Of a DNA stretch of 64,000 bases, positions 22,701-35,166 are shown piece by piece. The DNA lies in the NCBI GenBank assembly GCA_030248195.1, contig JASAND010013467.1, positions 1-64,000 of the forward strand. The letters run 5' to 3'. The notes under the pieces are model-generated. The model ran no database searches, was not told the DNA's origin, and saw only the letters and a program-made list of their open reading frames with translations. Source of the DNA: Trissonchulus latispiculum. Taxonomy: Eukaryota; Nematoda; Enoplea; Enoplida; Ironidae. The translations under genes and the position numbers were made by a program. Positions within the stretch are counted from its first letter, which is position 1; the number at the start of each line of letters is the position of its first letter.

Positions 22701-23475
22701 GCTTTAAGTGACCAAGTAGATCGGAGAAATCCAGTTCACCTTTGGGAGTCCCAAAGGTTAACCCTCCTAAATTAGGACGGTTGTACTATAGCTTTACAAG
22801 TGGACCTTAAGGTTACAAATTGGATGAAAGTAAATTCCTCGTGTTGAGAAGAAATGACTTTGAGGACTATAAGTTGCTAATTTTATTATAAATGGAATGA
22901 AAATGAGATTAATTAAATAAGATAAGCAGAAATTTTGAAAAACATAGCCCTGTCTTCAAAAAACGAAGAAATTTGCTACAAACATGTAACTGTTGACTCA
23001 CACCATCTGATGTTTATTGACTCAAAATGGTTGGTTTATAGTGAGTGTGTTTATTGAAATGAAACAGCATTTTTTCAAGTATACCTGTGTACAGTATAAA
23101 AAGAAAATAAACGAAAACAAGCTTGAAAGCGATTCCAAAATTTTCTTTAACCCCACTCTCAAGCTGGAGACGAATTTTGTGGCTCAAAATTTGGCGTTGA
23201 CTGCGTTGTTTCAAGGTTTCAAAATTCAGAAACCGCTCTCGTATGGCAAGTTGCTCATTAGAAACTTCTAATAAAACAGTGTAGTAACATGAACATGACA
23301 TAACATTTATATATAAAAATATAAATTTGAATTCACATTGAACAGTTTGCAATTCAGTGTAGTACTTAAACGTAATCTACATTACGTAATTACGTAATGT
23401 TAATAATTTCTTCTGTTGATACTGAAGACGAGTTAGTTTTAATATGACTTTCTAATGATATTACCATAGACTGAG
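19746..23475. other. 3.7-kb gene-free region
   Basis: AT-rich unique-looking DNA. I see no spliceable coding exon, tRNA or clear inverted repeat. There is a nine-G run near 21268 and an alternating TATA-rich stretch at about 20740-20790. Confidence 0.4.
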
Positions 23476-23483
23476 CAAAGGAT

Positions 23484-24734
23484 CAGGGATGGAAACTAGG
23501 TCACTTTTTGTGACCCATGACCCACTCTACCCAAACGCAAATTTGACCCAGACCCAAGGTGACCCATAAAATTTTAAAATTTAGTGACCCAGATCCAAAT
23601 GACCCAAACAGTTTCGTGACCCAGACCCAACTGACCCAAGAATTTTTGTGACCCTGACCCAAGTGACCCAATAGAAGAACGTTACACAGACTGACCTAGC
23701 CGAGACTGTCCCATTGTGCAATGTTTCTGAACTTTCTAACTTTCTTAATTTTTGGAAAGATGCAAGAATAAGTACATTCCACTCATTTTGTGAAACTAGA
23801 TAAATAGTTTTTTCTTACAAAAAACCAGCTAAGTATGGACCGGCGGTTTCAATTTTGAATTACTAAATATGCACGCCCAAACAAGGTTTTCTATTCAAAG
23901 AAAATGTGAGTCGAGGGATCTCTGCCAAATCCTTTATTTATTTAGCAATCATTATCAAAAGGACCTAATTTTTGATTTTTTGTCTCATAACTTTAAAATT
24001 TTGCACGTTAGTATACAAATTCAAAAGTTAAAAATTTTCAATAATTCAAATTTTAACTTGGTAAGGGGAAGTCACGGAAGGAAACTTAGGATTCAAATTT
24101 TTTTGAAAGCATTTGTCGGTTTTTACGCATTTAAAACGTTTTAAAACCGTTTAGATAGCCTTAACATTTTAAAAATTAGCTCAAATTAGAAACTTTTCAT
24201 TACTTTTTCAAAAATGATGGAATTGAAAAATAATTGTCACTGCAGCATTTTGCTGGCCATTTTGCGTTTGAAACCTAAGTGGTTGGTTCTGTAAACTTTT
24301 AAAATCGACATCGACAGAAATGTATCCACCGTAGTATACGTGCTTTTACTATGTGACTCGACTCACATAGAATGGCAGAGAAAGTCACACCTAACTCTAG
24401 TGATTTCTAATAACTTTTTCAATTAACTAATTAGTGAGTGATCGCGCCGAAGGCGCAAAAATTTCTCTGAAATGGTTGGCTTGCCTTTAAAACTAGCTAA
24501 ACTTAAACCACCACGAAAATTGAAACTTTAAACATTTAGCAAGACCTGTGTGACCCAGACCCAAAAATGACCCACTAAAATTGCTGACCCAGACCCAAAG
24601 TGACCCATAGGAAGCTTGACCCAGACCCACCCTGACCCAAAGGTTTTCCAAAATTAGAGACCCAAGACCCAGTGACCCATGCAAAAATAGCGACCCAAAC
24701 GACCCAATGAACCATGACCCAGTTTCCATCCCTG
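23484..24734. mobile_element. hAT-like element of TGACCC repeats (copy 1)
   Basis: The tips are CAGGGATGGAAACTAGGTCA at the left and, read inward from 24734, CAGGGATGGAAACTGGGTCA. The flanks carry a perfect 8-bp duplication CAAAGGAT (23476-23483 and 24735-24742). Both subterminal regions are runs of TGACCCA units (23500-23660; 24545-24725). The central 900 bases have no transposase. The same family lies inverted at 42152-43282. Confidence 0.92.
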
Positions 24735-24787
24735 CAAAGGATAAAGTCAAAATTTCAGTTTTATGCTATGTTTGTAATACTTAGTAG

Positions 24788-24952
24788 GGAACCTTCTCAA
24801 AATAGCAAACGTTTAATCGTTTTGGAAAACGTTTGATTTATTGTTTCCAAACGTTTAGTGCAAACGTTCAACTGCAGGTGCTTTTTGAAACGTTAGACGT
24901 TTAGACGTTTTCATAAACGTTTAAACGATTAGATTTTTGAGAAGGTTCCTAG
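24788..24952. mobile_element. Small foldback element of AAACGTTT repeats
   Basis: GGAACCTTCTCAAAA at the left and its complement at the right enclose reiterated AAACGTTT / TTAGACG motifs, about 165 bp in all. No convincing target-site duplication. Confidence 0.6.
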
Positions 24953-25740
24953 GTTCTTCAAGTTTCAATGACGAATAGGCTATATTGGATAAAGCAGTGA
25001 TAAAAACTGTTTAATTTTTGTTGCCTTGAGTTTACAGCTTCAGCTCGAAATTGCGGAGGGTTCGTCTTAAAATGGGCAGTATATATTTGCTGAACTCCGA
25101 TCCTTTTAGTCAAATTTTTTCGTCGAAATTATAAAAGCAACGGTTTTAGATTTCGCAAAAACACTGCCAAGTCTCCTGCGTGTCTGTCATGATCGAGGCT
25201 GCAAGAAATATAAACAATAGTTTTAACATATATATTGCAAAAATCAAGCGTTTATTTTTATGATAAACCGAAAAATATTCAGGTGAATCAAGCCAGTTGC
25301 GTTGAAGAACATTAAGCAAAAAATATGTGACATACTAAAGTTATCGCCGCATTTAATTACAAGGTGTTTTCTGAAGCTTCAAGCTTAGCGTTCCAACTCT
25401 GAAAGAAGCTTTCAGAAAAATCAAAAGCACTAATATATCATTTTCGTCAAAATATTTTATTACCTAAACTTTCATGTAGACCTGTAATTAACCTCAAAAC
25501 TATTTCCGATTTCAGTTTCATGTGAGCCCAGGAAAATAATTTTTCAGGCAAACATGACGGGTAATTTTTCTCTCTGTGCAAATAAATGTTCTGTCCATTT
25601 CAGCTGACTTAAAACAGGAATACGAGAGCAGCAGAATTTCTTTCGCTGCGCAAGGCAAGGAAACATTATTTTTGCCAAAAACTGACTGCTTAAGCTGAAG
25701 TTAGAATTTAAATATTTGAATAGGTAACAAATTTCTCGCT
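24953..25740. other. Gene-free region
   Basis: I see no gene or clear repeat. Confidence 0.35.
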
Positions 25741-25803
25741 GTAGTTGTGCAACTGATAGCGTTTCCGCATGCAGAGCAGAAGGTCCGTGGTTCCATTCAT
25801 GGA
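25741..25803 (+). pseudogene. Degenerate tRNA-like module, Cys-like
   Basis: GTAGTTGTGCAACTGATAGCG, CGCATGCAGAGCAG and AGGTCCGTGGTTCCATTC resemble D, anticodon (GCA) and T arms. The B box is damaged (TTCCATTC). Confidence 0.45.
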
Positions 25804-26591
25804 TTTATTTCTTATTAAATTTTTGTCCTTTATTTTGCCATTAATGTAGGATTTCTGTTATGAACTGTGAACTATGAAACAGCCTATGCATACATACATA
25901 CATAATAAAACATGTTTTAATCTCGAGAAGTCTCAAAGAACTCACAGGACAAACAAATCAAACCCCTGCAAAAACAACAATAACAGCAAGCAGCAAAAGC
26001 AAAATAGAATAACAAATTGTGCAGACTTTAAGTTATTTCAGCAATTCTTGCAATAAACAGGAACAGGCGGTTGTAAAGTGTTGTAATCTGATAAATCCAG
26101 GAGCTAAGACCATAGGGCACTCCATCTTAGCATTAAGCTGGGTACCTTTGACAGGCTGTCACTCAAACTTGTCCACTCGGATTATACCTAAAGACCATTT
26201 GGTCGAATTACATCAGACCTAAGCCTATAGACCTGCCTGCAACATTCCTGCAAATGCAAATCTTAAATAACAACCGGCAAAGTCAGACGTAAACAATATT
26301 GGGACAGGAATTTAGAATTTAGGAATTTAGGAGTTTTCCAGAAGCTATGTGATAAACAATATGCCTCGGTTGTAAAACCTGGTCAAAGTTTGTCAAAGTT
26401 AAAACCAGCATTTTAGTGAATTGTGATGTTATTTATCATTTCGTACCAAACAAGTTGTTTTAAAAATGCCAAGTTGGAATTGAAATGTTTGCCTTGCTTG
26501 AACGACCAAAAATCTTGATCATACAACCTCTGTCAGTACATAGGAGCATAATACCTACCACCTAAGAAAATGTTACATGTAAGGTATAAGG
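25804..26591. other. Gene-free region
   Basis: I see no gene or clear repeat. Confidence 0.35.
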
Positions 26592-26675
26592 TAGAGATGA
26601 GCAAGGGCCGGATTTTTTCGGCCAGGCCCGGCCCGTCCCGCTCCAAAGTTTTGCTCGGCCCGGCCGGAATATCAC
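26592..26675. mobile_element. Single end of the GGCCCG hAT-like family
   Basis: TAGAGATGAGCAAGGGCCGG followed by GGCCCGGCCC runs matches the left end of the element at 47437-48276. I cannot find a right end nearby, so it is truncated. Confidence 0.65.
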
Positions 26676-27145
26676 GAAGCAATGCTATAAATCAGTTTGC
26701 ATTAAAAATATCAAGCAACTAGACAGCAGTTTTTCGCAATTTTTAAATTATTTTTTCAATTGTTACTATAGAGCATTTGTGGACATCTTGTACCATACCC
26801 ATGAACTTTATCTTTACTTTTATCATAAGGTACATACGAATTATTTCAACAGTTGATTGTGCAATAATACTGGGTATCAAAATATTTGTTAATACCTGTC
26901 CGGTAGGCCTTTTCCCGCTACGCAAACCGTGCCGCTAGGCAAACCACTCGTAGCGCTAGGCAAACTGAAAGTACCGCTAGGCAAACTCTGAGTGCCGCTA
27001 GGCAAACCATGAGTACCACCAGGCAAACCAAAAGTGCCGGTAGGCAAGCCCTATCCAAGGCGAGATTTTCTGATGTCGGGAACACCAAACTCGGCCATAC
27101 AAATAACTACACTAAGATAGAATTCACCTTCTCACTCATTTTTGA

Positions 27146-27150
<5 letters not shown>

Positions 27151-27207
<57 letters not shown>
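27151..27207. repeat. (AT)n microsatellite
   Basis: Uninterrupted alternating AT for about 56 bases. It abuts the TTAA element that follows. Confidence 0.95.
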
Positions 27208-27208
<1 letters not shown>

Positions 27209-27212
27209 TTAA

Positions 27213-27949
27213 GGTGCTGGTATCGCTTTGTGTAAATTCGACCCTACAAGCTCCAATTCTTTATGAAAGTGGATGAAACTTTCCAAATACCTTATTTTCG
27301 TGCTCTTTAACATTCTGGGACCACTGGGATACACTGTCCAATTGCGCATTTTATAAATACCTATTCGCTGGAGTTCGTTGCTTTAAGCTAGGAAATTCGC
27401 CGAAAAACCATTTTGGCAAAATTGCGATTATTTTGTTTTGAACATTGATTTCTCAAAAACTATCCAATGGATTCGCGTGATTTTTGGCTGAACGAGAATT
27501 CCCCCTATTGCGGAGGGACATTTTTCTTGGTTTGAGCTAAAACATCTCCTGTTGTGAGAAAACTGAATAGAAAATTGCGAAATTTCGTGCCATCGCGCAT
27601 TTGCCGGATTTTCTGGAGTACTGAGACTTGTTGAGCCAAATCCAAAAAATGTCCCTCGGCCCACATTTCCTTCATATCATGGCACAAGAAAAAATTTCGG
27701 CCGATTCTACAGTTTTGAGAAATCGATGTTCAAAAATTTTTGGTCTATATTCAGTAGGTCAGATGTCAGCATTGTCAGAAAATTTCTGCTATTTGTTTGC
27801 TAATTTTGCCAGTTCTGTAAGCTCATGTTAATGTACAGATTATAAGCTTTAAAACGAAGTATAAAGCTCTTTCCAACTCCCAAAATTGCGAAAGTTATAG
27901 CGTTTCGAAAAATCACCACAAAAGCACTGCACAAAAGGATACCAGCACC
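27213..27949. mobile_element. TTAA-flanked inverted-repeat element, GGTGCTGGTATC family
   Basis: TTAA at 27209-27212 and 27950-27953 flank inverted tips, GGTGCTGGTATCGCTTTGTG at the left and GGTGCTGGTATCCTTTTGTG read inward from the right. TTAA duplications suggest piggyBac-type mobilisation. It has no transposase. The ORFs within (27428-27664, 27628-27831) overlap on opposite strands and are not convincing. Confidence 0.75.
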
Positions 27950-28400
27950 TTAAGGGGGTGTTCCATTTTTGGGCCATTTTTTCGACTTCCTCCGATTTCG
28001 CTGATTTTTACATATTTTATTGTCCAAACAGTATATTTTAACGAGATTTTAAAATTAAAGTCGTAAGTCTTACGGCTGTCGAGTAATTTCACCTCAAAGT
28101 TGAGGATTCATGCGTTAAACATAGGCTGTGAAAAAGTTGTCATTTTTTCGCGTGCGCTAAAAAATCTCCCGACAAAAAATTATGAATCTGGACAGATTTT
28201 ACATTAAAATAATGCTTAAATGTTGCACTGCGATATCTTGGAATTAGAATTTTAATTTAGGCTTTTAAAATTTTTTAATTAATTTATTTTTTGCAGGATT
28301 AAAAGTTAACATGATGCTAAAAATTGTGCAAAGTTTCATCCTGCAGGATCCTTAAGTGTCGTAATGTATGACTTAATTCTACAAGAAGTCACGCTGGAGC
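27950..28400. mobile_element. Partial copy of the poly-G TTAA family
   Basis: TTAAGGGGGTGTTCCATTTT begins at the TTAA shared with the previous element. The next 200 bases follow the left end of 2551-3794 closely (TCCGATTT, TTTAACGAG, GAGTAATTTCACCTCAAAG). The right end is missing. Confidence 0.65.
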
Positions 28401-28625
28401 GATACATCAGAGATAATTTTGTTTAGATATCGACATATCTGTTATTGTTAATTGCACTTTAATGAACATTATTTTAAATTTGTTAAACTTGATCACTGAA
28501 AGTTGTCCCTTTTCAGCTTAGCTTGCATACCGTCATCCTGGGTTTGCCTAGCGGTACTTTAGAGTTTGCCTTCCGGTACCATCGGTTTGCCTAGCGGCAC
28601 TGACTAGTTTGCCTAGCGCCACCAC

Positions 28626-29792
28626 ATCGTACGGTAGTACCTGGAATTCCTATGGATTGTAGAGATTTTGAATAAACGTAGAAACAGCGCCTACCATGCT
28701 CAAAGAAATCTTATAAGCAGGAAAACGGTTCAAAAGATGATGAAAATGCCAAGTCAGATGGCAGTTAATCCTTCTGATTATCTACACATGGAGCGGAGGG
28801 AGACTCTTTAACGACCAAATTCGCAGTTGAGATTTTCAGATGGATCTTGTCGTAATCCTTGGCTGCCCTTTCCGGGACAGCAATCTGATGGGCTATTTAT
28901 TGTCTTCAGTCAGGATATATTTGGTCGAATAGCTTACTTTGAAAGGGTAGGTCACGCTTGTCACACTCTTAGTTATTATGTACTCTTGCTGATACCGAGT
29001 GCCCGAGACATAGTGTGCTCAAAGCAGAAAATAAAATAGTATGTGGACTCAGACGGACGTGCATATATATAAGTTTTTCGCTAAAAGGTCTTTGTATTGA
29101 CCATAGATTATTTGGTGATTTTATAACATCACCAAAATTGTTTCAAAACAAAAAATTCAGGATCATTTACTCTATTTCATGCCGACATTAATATTATCAC
29201 TCATTCTGTCCGATTTTGTGGGGCTCTATTTTCCATGCTTCTAATTGGCGGAAACAACTGAAAAATGGAAAATAATCTCAAAAAGGTCAAACGTTTCAAC
29301 TGTGATTTTCCCCATAAAATAGTCTATTACCGGTTAATGTTAACAATTTTTCGACTGGTAAAAAGTGAGTTGCTCCACTATAAAAGTTCTCTAAACTTTA
29401 AGGGGGGTTTCGCGTTCAAAAATTCACATTTTGGAGTGCAATTTCATCAAAAACCTATATCGTAAGTCACTTTGAAACGAAATTATATTTGTGAACGCTC
29501 GATATGATTGCAAGAAATTGTGGCTTTTTGCTGAAGTTAAAGAAGGGGGCTCAAAAATAGGTTTTACTCAACTGGATTACCATTATTATTTGACTATGAC
29601 AGGACAGTTGTCGGGAAAAGTAAATTAAAAGACGTACGTAACTCATGTTTAATGCAAACTTTTTCCAACTGCAACTTTAACTGTCGTTTTCTTGTGCTGA
29701 ACTCACTAGTTGCTTCACATTACTACAGAAATCGCAGTTTTTTTCAATTATTGTTCGTGAATCCGTGGTTGAATTTCTAGCTTATTGCTGAC
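28626..29792. other. Gene-free stretch with two element ends
   Basis: About 28957-28991 (CACACTCTTAGTTATTATG then TACTCTTG) is an end of the AAGAGTAC family. TTTAAGGGGGG near 29391 is a tip of the poly-G TTAA family. I see no gene. Confidence 0.5.
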
Positions 29793-30758
29793 CAAGAGTA
29801 CATAATAGATAAGAGTATGCCACTAACGTGTCCACGATCGGGGTTAACTATGTATTTCTTGCAGGAAAAGCCAGTAAGCTCAGTCGGTCGTAAATGTACT
29901 TCCGATTTCTGGTCTAGCATTCGTGCGTTCGAGCACTGAGTACAGCGGCTAGTAAAAGTAGGCAAAGATAACCCCTGACAATATCTCCGTTCCTGTTTCC
30001 TGAGCATGAGGTGCCTTTGAGCCAATGGATATGCTTGGTCACTTGTTCAAAGGACATGGTAAAGAATGACGGAAAGTTGCACACCACCAAGCACCCGTAA
30101 AACATCGGGCACCTGGCAGCACTCGATCCTGCGGTCAACAGCTCAAAGAGAAAATAGTCTCCCAACTGAGCCACGGGTGCTTCGGCGGAAAGAGCTTCGA
30201 AGAAAAGACTTTTATGTGCGGAGAAGTCTTGAAATCTGTAGTTATTATTCCCTTGTCTTGCTGTTTTCAGTAGTCCTTACATAATTCTAATCCGGAGTCA
30301 TGCTTAAATTTCAGTTTGATTAATTTACTTTTTTTCATAATCCAGTTTTCTCATTCGAAGATTAGGTAAGAAACAATATTTAAATTGCTCGGTTACTCTG
30401 AGCTCAGCCCTCAAAAAATAAAGTTCGACATTTCAATTTTAATGGGAATTTCAAAGAACGTTTTTTGCGGACAAGTGAGAATTTGAAAGTGCTGCGTAAT
30501 TTCCAAAAAAACTTTGTTGAGTCCCTCCTAAACTGAATTCCCTGTGAAACTGAATTTTAACATCAGTAGACATTTTGGTGCGAAAAATGTATTTTTGAAT
30601 GATCAAAGTAATTTTCACAGTTTCTTGACACTATGAACTTCAAGCAACATGAAAGAGGGCATACTTCATAAAGCCAATGCAAATTTGTTTAGCATTGTTA
30701 TGATGAGGGACGTCATTATTTGTGTTGTCATCACACTCTTATCTATTATGTACTCTTG
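29793..30758. mobile_element. AAGAGTAC-family element, larger copy
   Basis: The left tip CAAGAGTACATAATAGATAA and the right tip, its complement ending at 30758, match exactly for over 20 bases. The interior differs from the 18793 copy and includes a fragment of the Asn-like tRNA module (30163-30188). No target-site duplication is seen, so the two ends may come from different insertions. Confidence 0.55.
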
Positions 30759-33692
30759 GTAATACTAAAGTGAAAAGTGCAAGCATTTTGCGTCTTGAGA
30801 AAAGCAATTTCTGCAATGTCAGTAGCAATAACATTTTGCTTTTCAATAAACTTGAGGTCTTGGTTCCCTGTAATTGTCACGTTGACTGTTAGTTTAGAGA
30901 ACACCTTTTAAGTGCTTATGTAATCTCCGCTCTTCTGAAATGACTTCGTGCTAACTTTGAACAGAAAGACTATTTGCTTAGGACTTCACCATTTTGGGAT
31001 TTCTCATACGATTGTAAGTAACATTATGACCATATGGCTGTAATGCCACCTTTAATTTAGTTCAACGTTTAGCTTTCTCTATCATACATTACATGCCGAA
31101 AATAATAATTCGACTACTACTATCACTAATCCGAACTCTAAAATTTGAATCCTACTGCTGGGAATTTTTCCTTTAGCAGCAGAAAAACGCTAACTATACG
31201 TCGAGTGTCGAGCAAGCACATTGTCCCACTTACAACTGGTGTGAACCAAGCATATCGTAACGAGGCTGAAACCCCCGTTCCGAATAAGTCTAGATTCAAC
31301 TGTAGTCAGTCAAAAAGACTATTGGACTGAAGCTTGTATAATAAGACTCTCATTCATACAGTTTGCAGTTTTTTTCGCTAAATTTGGTTCCGTTTCCAGC
31401 ACATTTCCATGACTGATTGTATTTTGGAGATTGGGAACGTAAGAACGTATATAGCGAATGATCGCATCTTCGCTTTATGCGAGTTTATGACAGCAGTCAG
31501 TGGGGTCCAATTTGCCATCAGAGCGGGCTGTAGGTAAATCTGCAGAGAAAGTTCTGATCACACTTGCTGGACGCTTGTCACACTCTTATGTATTATGTAC
31601 TCTTTGCCACTAGTATAATTTGTTTTGATGAACTGATTGTTCAATTGCTATTACTGCTTGCAATAATTAATCAATCAATTTGTATCATTATTGGTGGCTT
31701 TATGTCACCAACCCAGTGGTTAGGCTGCCGACTATGCCAGAGATAGTGTACATTTATTTGATGAATTGTTAGAAATTATTAAAAATTGAAAGATTCCTAA
31801 CCTGCAAGACCTCCTCAGAATTCTTTCTGTAAACTACATTGACACCAGCAACTAAGATGAGCAATCAACAGTTTTTGCTTTTCCCCGTAAATCTTTGCCA
31901 CACATTCTTGTCATCATTACTCTCACTTTTTTGCTAAACTTTTTTCTTCAAACTTTTTTAAAGCGGTCCTGATCAAAGTTACAAATTAATGTGACAATGT
32001 CGCGAGAGAGCGAACGCAACAACTGAGATTGTAAATTCTACTCCAACTAATTGAGCGTTTATCGGCTGAAATGGAAAACGTAAAGCTGACATTACAATTT
32101 TAAATTGGTAGAAATTGAAAACTTTGTACAAGTGAGTCGTCAACCTCAGGCGCGCTCTCTTAACCTAGTCACGATGGGCTTATGTACATCTGCTTGCGGG
32201 GGGGGGGGGGGGGGTGTGAAAATAATTTTTAATATTATGATAAATTTGTGTTTACATAATAAAACGTGATGAGGAAATAATATTTAAAACTTTCGTGTAT
32301 ATTCGTAAATTTAGAAAATTTAATTTTCTTGAATTTTTAGAGATTTTGTAGGACAGGGCGTAGTGAAACTGAACTAGTTTAGAAACTGAAAAGTTGACCA
32401 CTTTTACTTTTCCGCTGGAACTGGATGCGTAACCTTGAATTATCCAGGTGTGGGTTTAGTTTTAGGTCGAACCTCTTGCCGTTTGCATTTTGACCACACT
32501 TTTGGACCAAATGTGGGTCACAGTTTCTGCTTTATGATTGTTTTCTCATTATTTCAAGAGTCCTGGCCCAGTTATGAGTTTAACTTTCACTTTTCTGCGT
32601 GACAGTTGACGTTTACAAATTATTTGGCATCTGTCTTCTGGGTTTGTAATTTTTTAAGTATTTATTGTGCTGCTTTTTCCTGTGTGGACTGTTTTATTGA
32701 AAAGGTAAGCTGTTGTGGTTGCTGTTTTTGTTTTTAGTTTTTGTATGATGGTTTTCATAATATGATAAGTAACCACAAACACTAAATCCAATCTGCAATT
32801 TCATTTTTTTCATTCCGATTTTTTTATCACGATTGAGTGTAGATGTAGAAATGAGTTTTTGGAGAATATGGATTTTAAAGATCTGTTGTGTCATAAAACA
32901 AGTATATCATATTTATAAATACTTATTATTATTAGCTATCGTTTATTAAACTTCTGCAAGTATCGGATCAATTTTGCCTGTACAAAGTATGCCGCAGCTA
33001 CATATTTCGACTCGCATTCAAAGTTGTCTGACTCGATTTTATTAACCAGCGATAATCAGACTGATAATTGATATCTGATATTGATAATTGATATCTGATT
33101 TGGCTTTGACCAGAAAGGTGCGCCGGCTCTCAGGAATCGTCGATAGCCCGGGTTTATTGGCAATTCTGGTGAAAAGTTCCAAATTATCAATCGGGGAACT
33201 CTTTTCGGGAGTATGCCTTCACAAACGTGCCAGAGATGCATGTATAAACTGAGCCGACAGCTGCCACCCCACCCCCGGATTTTAGGGATTTTTAGATTAA
33301 AAAGTGCTAACAAAAACATCAAAAGTTTGCACAAAAAAGGCAAAAACGGACTGAGATTGCTAAAAATTCGGTTAAAATTGGCTTAAAAGAGGTGTGTGCT
33401 GGAAACTTTCTTGGAAATTTTCAGCATTTTAGGGTGGAAACGGTAGTAACCCCTGAGACGAGGGCTCCTTCCCAGATTCTCTTTGCCCAGCCGCACCTAT
33501 GCGCTCTGCCGCTCGGTCGGGCACCGTTTGGAATTGTTGCGATGGATGCTCTAAACTTTTCTAATATTTCGAATTTCAGATTAGAATTATCAAAAATAGA
33601 TTTCATTTTATTTCCAGTCATTTTACTTAAAACTGCTGTAGTGGCTTATCTTAACTGAATGGGAGAAATTGGTTTGCTGGACACTGATTTTC
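30759..33692. other. 2.9-kb gene-free region
   Basis: I see no gene. It contains a further AAGAGTAC-family end at 31570-31606 and a run of 17 G at 32198-32214. An open frame near 33056-33343 has no recognisable feature. Confidence 0.4.
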
Positions 33693-33695
33693 TTA

Positions 33696-35163
33696 CACTG
33701 GTTTGCACCAAATGTGGTTCGCAAATGGTTAGCTGATTTGCTGCTAACCACTTGGTTAACTAGAAGTTAACCACAAACTATTTTGCACCAAATGTGGTTA
33801 ACTTAACCACTTGCCAACCAAATGCTAAGCAAGTGGTAAACATGTGGTTGGCTAACCCTGCTCTTGAGTAGGGTTAACCACGAACTTGCAGTGAATTTTC
33901 AGGTTGTGGCAAGAAACCTACAGACCAAACTGTAGAATTAAGAAAGAATAAATGGAATGTATATTCATGTTGGAGTATATATATATATAACATGTTGAAG
34001 TGATTCAATATTTTTGCGCGATTCTTGTGTAAGGTTGGTAAGAAAAGTTAAAACTATATATCTTCTATTTAGGTAGTGTTCTTGAAAAGTAGTTGTATTC
34101 GAATTATAATTTTTGGGGAGCTGATCACAAGATGTCGCTGCTTTTATATGACCTTTATCTTTTACGTGAAGTTTTGGGGTCTTTCCCATTATCCCCCCCC
34201 ATAGCTCCGAAGAAGTACCGAAGGAGCACAATTCGACTGATTGAGTTGAAATTTGGTAGGGGTAGGTTTTCGGACCTGCTGATTTCAAAAATGCAAAAAT
34301 TTTATAATTTTAAAAATTTTTATAAAATTTTAAAATGCTAGTTTGGTAAGGGGGGACCAAGGGAAACCGGAAAATGTTTTGACCAATATTTGCTGAATAC
34401 TTGCACACAGGGGTTTTCTGGGGTGCTGATCACGAATCTGAAATCGTTAGCTAAATATGGGCTAAAGTTTTAAGCTTAAGATGTAAGCTTATCCTGAGCT
34501 AACTAAAAGCTGAATCGAAAAACTGATTTCAGATTAGTGATCAGCGCCCCAGAAAACCCCTGTCTGCAAGTTTTCACCAAAATCATGGACAAAAAATTTT
34601 TCGGTTTCCCTTGGTCCCCCCTTACCAAACTAAAATTTTAAAATTTTAAAATTTTTGCATTTTTGAAATCAGCAGGTCCGAAAACCTACCCCTACCAAAT
34701 TTCAACTCAATCAGTCGAATTGTGCTCCTTCGGTACTTCTTCGGAGCTATGGGGGGGGATAATGGGAAAGACCCAAGTTTTGTCTCACGAATGTTTTGTA
34801 CCTACTCTACAAGTAATTATAACGATTCGTTTTCGTATAGACAGAAGGCACAAGATAGGAATTATATAGATACACGACACTGAAATATGTCTAATCGTGA
34901 GTGAAGCCTTTTAAAATTTCAATGTAATTAATTGGATAAACGAGTGCAGCGGCGTAATCTGATTGGTTCAGATAAGTCCCGCCTCAAGCTCCTGCTAACC
35001 ATTTGCTAACCATATGGTTGACTAACTATTTGCTAACCATATTTGGTGCAAGGAAGTTGCTGCTAAGCAAATGGTCATGGTTAGCAAATGGTTAGTTAAC
35101 CATTTGGTCATCAAATAACCAAATGGTTAGCAAATGGTTAACCACATTTGGTGCAAACGGCCG
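33696..35163. mobile_element. TTA-flanked foldback element of TTAGCAAATGG repeats (outer)
   Basis: Both ends carry GTTTGCACCAAATGTGGTT or its complement and are followed inward by many copies of GGTTAGCAAATGG, AACCA and GGTTAACC. A 3-bp TTA (33693-33695 and 35164-35166) flanks the tips, as in PIF/Harbinger elements. The hAT-like element at 34177-34774 is inserted in its middle. Confidence 0.7.
34177..34774. mobile_element. hAT-like foldback element, GGGTCTTTC family (copy 2)
   Basis: It has long inverted repeats of about 150 bp (34177-34330 and 34620-34774), nearly perfect, starting GGGTCTTTCCCATTATCCCC. The flanks carry a perfect 8-bp duplication AAGTTTTG (34169-34176 and 34775-34782). Identical peptide-like ORFs on opposite strands of the two arms only reflect the palindrome. 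It is the best preserved member of the family of 15488-15956. Confidence 0.92.
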
Positions 35164-35166
35164 TTA

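Larger units (their letters stand above)
26905..28625. repeat. Inverted clusters of a GCTAGGCAAAC minisatellite enclosing other elements
   Basis: At 26905-27050, CCGCTAGGCAAAC recurs about six times at roughly 20-26 base spacing, with AGTGCC/AGTACC between copies. At 28535-28620 the complement (GTTTGCCTAGCGG) recurs four times. The two clusters are the arms of a foldback structure whose middle is filled by later insertions (27213-27949 and 27950-28400) and an (AT)n tract. Confidence 0.65.

Noticed and set aside
27428..27831. ORFs of 60-78 codons in the TTAA element
   Set aside because: Overlapping on opposite strands with no transposase motif.
33965..34869. ORFs with identical N-terminal peptide on opposite strands
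   Set aside because: Both are the same inverted-repeat arm of the hAT-like element read twice.
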